Of a DNA stretch of 64,000 nt, positions 62,221 to 64,000 are shown piece after piece (position 1 is the stretch's first letter; each line of letters opens with the position of its first letter). Below the pieces are notes generated by a model. That model was not told where the DNA came from, ran no database searches, and saw nothing but the letters and a program-made list of their open reading frames with translations. The stretch comes from G963665085 sp963665085. Lineage in GTDB: Bacteria > Bacteroidota > Bacteroidia > Bacteroidales > JAAAOM01. A program made the translations under genes and the position numbers. The stretch spans positions 248,001-312,000 of the forward strand of contig CAXXXS010000001.1 in NCBI GenBank assembly GCA_963665085.2, in the 5' to 3' direction.

Positions 62221-62564
62221 GAGAATATTTTCATTGAAATACAGACGTTTTGGAGCCCCTCATGGTAATTGGCTATTATTCTTGATTTTAAACGCTTCCA
62301 GGTCTAACGACGCTGGAAGGTTGATTCTATTACCCAACCTGACAGCGTGTTTACACCTGTCAACGTTAACGAAACGACATTTATTGATTATTAAAGAATT
62401 AGGAACTATTATTTCCGTTATGTATAAAATATAATACTAAATTTATAAGTTTACATTATACTAACTAAAACTAAGTTGAACAACATTTCTCAATATAAAA
62501 GAAGAATATCAGTACTGTGTAATTACTGTAATTCTTCTAATGGAGGGAGAATATCGGTAAATTT
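62221..62564. repeat. Direct repeat B (about 344 bp) downstream of the zeta-like cassette
   Basis: Imperfect copy of 60668-61038, in the same orientation. It lacks the 35-bp segment of copy A and has a short extra AAGAATTAGGAAC. It ends about 60 bp before the DUF6268-like gene's stop codon. Confidence 0.8.
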
Positions 62565-62626
62565 GTTGATAAATTGGTTTGTGTTATAAACTAGTTAGCT
62601 GCAAGTGTGCAAAACGATAACCTGTT

Positions 62627-63529
62627 TTATTTAATAATAATACCGAACGATGCATAAGGAGATGTCCCAAAATAATAATCAGTATCATCGGTAAACATAC
62701 CTCGTAAACTTCGTTCGTTATAATAGAGTGGCCGAACACAATTGATTCCGGCAACAAGAGATATACAAATGTGCTTTCCAAAATTTATTTCAGGCGATAT
62801 TCCTGTTGTAAAATACTGATGTGTACACATCATATCTTTTCCGTCTTTTTCTAACAATGCTAGTTGTCCATTAGCATTAGCAATTATATTTAAGCTGAAA
62901 AAATCATTGAATTTATTACCTGCTTTAATATCCAGCCCTGTTACCATTGAAACATTCACATAATAATTGCCTTGCAGCGACCAATTAAGATAAACTGTAG
63001 GAAACACCATCGGGTAACCGAATGTACTGTTAACCGCAAGTCCGCCTCCCAAATCCAAATTGGGTTTTAAATGTTTGATGAAAATTACGCCAACATTGCC
63101 TAAAACATAGCCAAAATCTACTTTAGACAAATCAGTAAAAGGGGTATAAACACCTCCTCCAATAGCTGTCAATAGTGACCAACGTTTATTAAGAGGTCTT
63201 AAATTAATAAGAGCTAGCTGAAGGTTAAGCATTTCAGAAACCATCTCATCATTAAAGTTCTGATTATCCAAATGAGCATAAGCGCCTCCTGCTGAAATTG
63301 CCCAAATCGATTTTTGCCCGCTATCATTTGTTTTTACAGAGAGAGGAACTTTTATATCACCCTGATAGATCATCGCAGCACCTTTGCTATTGCCAACTTT
63401 TTCACGATGCTCATCATCAATATCTTGCCAATATTGAGAATTGCCTAAATATTCAGTTTTGAACGAAATTTGGGAAAAAGTACTAATACTTGTTAATAAA
63501 ACCAATACAACAAAACAAATTTTTTGCAT
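62627..63529 (-). CDS. Outer-membrane beta-barrel protein (DUF6268-like)
   Basis: About 300 residues with a signal peptide (MQKICFVVLVLLTSISTFSQ); an in-frame ATG two codons upstream (63535) is also possible. The mature part consists of amphipathic strands: SVKTNDSGQKSIWAISAGGAYA, NLQLALINLRPLNKRWSLLTAIGGGVY, PTVYLNWSLQGNYYVNVSMVTGL and PYASFGIIIK at the end. The pattern and a central RPLNKRWSLL segment fit DUF6268 family barrels. Function unknown. Confidence 0.8.
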   Translation of the reverse strand: MQKICFVVLVLLTSISTFSQISFKTEYLGNSQYWQDIDDEHREKVGNSKGAAMIYQGDIKVPLSVKTNDSGQKSIWAISAGGAYAHLDNQNFNDEMVSEMLNLQLALINLRPLNKRWSLLTAIGGGVYTPFTDLSKVDFGYVLGNVGVIFIKHLKPNLDLGGGLAVNSTFGYPMVFPTVYLNWSLQGNYYVNVSMVTGLDIKAGNKFNDFFSLNIIANANGQLALLEKDGKDMMCTHQYFTTGISPEINFGKHICISLVAGINCVRPLYYNERSLRGMFTDDTDYYFGTSPYASFGIIIK

Positions 63530-63649
63530 TCCCATATTCAATAATATATTTTCGGCAAATGTCATTCTGCTTTTTTAAATTAGAAAATCTCTTTGATGCA
63601 TAGACACTTGCCTTTGATGCCTGGATTTACGATTAGATCGTATTTACTT

Positions 63650-63657
63650 TATTTTTG
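63650..63657 (+). promoter_or_regulatory. -7 element candidate for the gene at 63662
   Basis: TATTTTTG fits TAnnTTTG and ends 4 bp before the ATG, so a leaderless or very short leader transcript is implied. No clear -33. Confidence 0.4.
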
Positions 63658-63661
63658 CACT

Positions 63662-64000
63662 ATGAAAAGCAAATTTGAAAACTTTGTAAAAATTGCCTGG
63701 TTGTGCCTTGGTATTGGAATCTGGATACAATTTTTCTCCTACCAAATGTGGGTTTGGGAATCGTTACTATTTTCTTTATCCTTTCTTTTGGTTCTTTATC
63801 CATTAACCACCTATATAAGCAAGGTTTTATTGGCCAAAGCAATACGGCAAAAAAAGATGATTATGTTTACAATAAAAGCATTAGTTGCATCGACAGTTAG
63901 TGCATTATTAATTGTGGTGTTATATTATGTGTTTCAGTACTTTGAAAATATTGGATGGTTTCGTCGTTCTTTGCTTTTTGATGGAGAAGCGTCATTGCTT
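63662..64000 (+). CDS. Membrane protein, N-terminal part (runs off the right edge)
   Basis: At least 113 residues from an ATG, frame open to the edge. Two or three hydrophobic helices are visible (IAWLCLGIGIWIQFF, SLLFSLSFLLVLYPLTTYI, ALVASTVSALLIVVLYYVF), with a basic loop KAIRQKKM between them. The start resembles the membrane part of LytS-type sensor kinases of Bacteroidota, but no kinase domain is in view, so the family is not assigned. Confidence 0.6.
   Translation, partial: MKSKFENFVKIAWLCLGIGIWIQFFSYQMWVWESLLFSLSFLLVLYPLTTYISKVLLAKAIRQKKMIMFTIKALVASTVSALLIVVLYYVFQYFENIGWFRRSLLFDGEASLL

Noticed and set aside
62219..62434. Open frame of 71 codons in direct repeat B
   Set aside because: The corresponding frame is not kept in direct repeat A and there is no start signal or codon pattern; it is non-coding repeat sequence.
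63703..63900. Open frame of 65 codons on the plus strand
   Set aside because: It overlaps the membrane protein frame starting at 63662, which is longer, open to the window edge and has clear hydrophobic helices.

Overview
The window comes from a low-GC member of the Bacteroidota. The evidence is the 16S rRNA (3' end GGAACACCTCCTTTCT), a type IX secretion (T9SS) cargo with a type B C-terminal sorting domain next to a PorP/SprF protein, a GH92 alpha-mannosidase, TPR-AraC and propeller-SpoIIE regulators, and promoters of the form TTTG-N19/20-TAnnTTTG. The order and genus cannot be fixed from the sequence alone. No phage, plasmid or CRISPR array was seen.

Layout. 1-5.7 kb: GH92 mannosidase (runs off the left edge), YqeY-like protein, the GTPases Era and Der, and a small lipoprotein. 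5.7-16.5 kb (minus strand): an envelope block with a propeller-SpoIIE phosphatase, an unknown secreted protein, a PD40/PKD protein, a PorP/SprF barrel and a 1378-residue T9SS cargo with six internal repeats. 16.5-30.7 kb: a 1232-residue sensor kinase next to RlmH; the DUF4783-nadC-yihY-pdxH-receiver series on the plus strand; NamZ-like DUF1343 protein divergent from a FtsX/LolE-type permease; a Nudix CoA pyrophosphatase; an MltF-like lytic transglycosylase; and a putative porin that abuts an rRNA terminator.

30.75-41.9 kb: two complete tandem rRNA operons on the minus strand (16S, tRNA-Ile, tRNA-Ala, 23S, 5S). They lie in two direct repeats of 5,288 bp that look identical, offset 5,518 bp. 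Each has boxA-like sites, processing stems, a terminator, and a small tRNA-like minihelix in the 16S-23S spacer. The upstream operon has three consecutive promoter candidates, the downstream one only one.

42-60.2 kb: dolichol-phosphate-mannose-synthase-like glycosyltransferase, dihydroorotase, a TPR-AraC membrane regulator, an IS5-type insertion sequence, a fibronectin III lipoprotein, a MITE-like element, several unknown secreted proteins, a DUF4332 protein, a GDSL-like hydrolase, a tandem M14 carboxypeptidase pair in which one member has lost its active site, and ahpC-ahpF with a clear promoter. 60.2-62.6 kb is accessory: a zeta-toxin-like P-loop kinase plus a 54-residue partner gene, placed between two diverged direct repeats of about 350 bp and followed by a cluster of small hairpins. 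62.6-64 kb: a DUF6268-like barrel and the start of a membrane protein.

Most of the window is ordinary core and envelope biology. The least explained parts are the toxin-like cassette with its flanking repeats and hairpins, the spacer minihelix, the unequal rRNA promoter array, and the catalytically dead M14 paralog.
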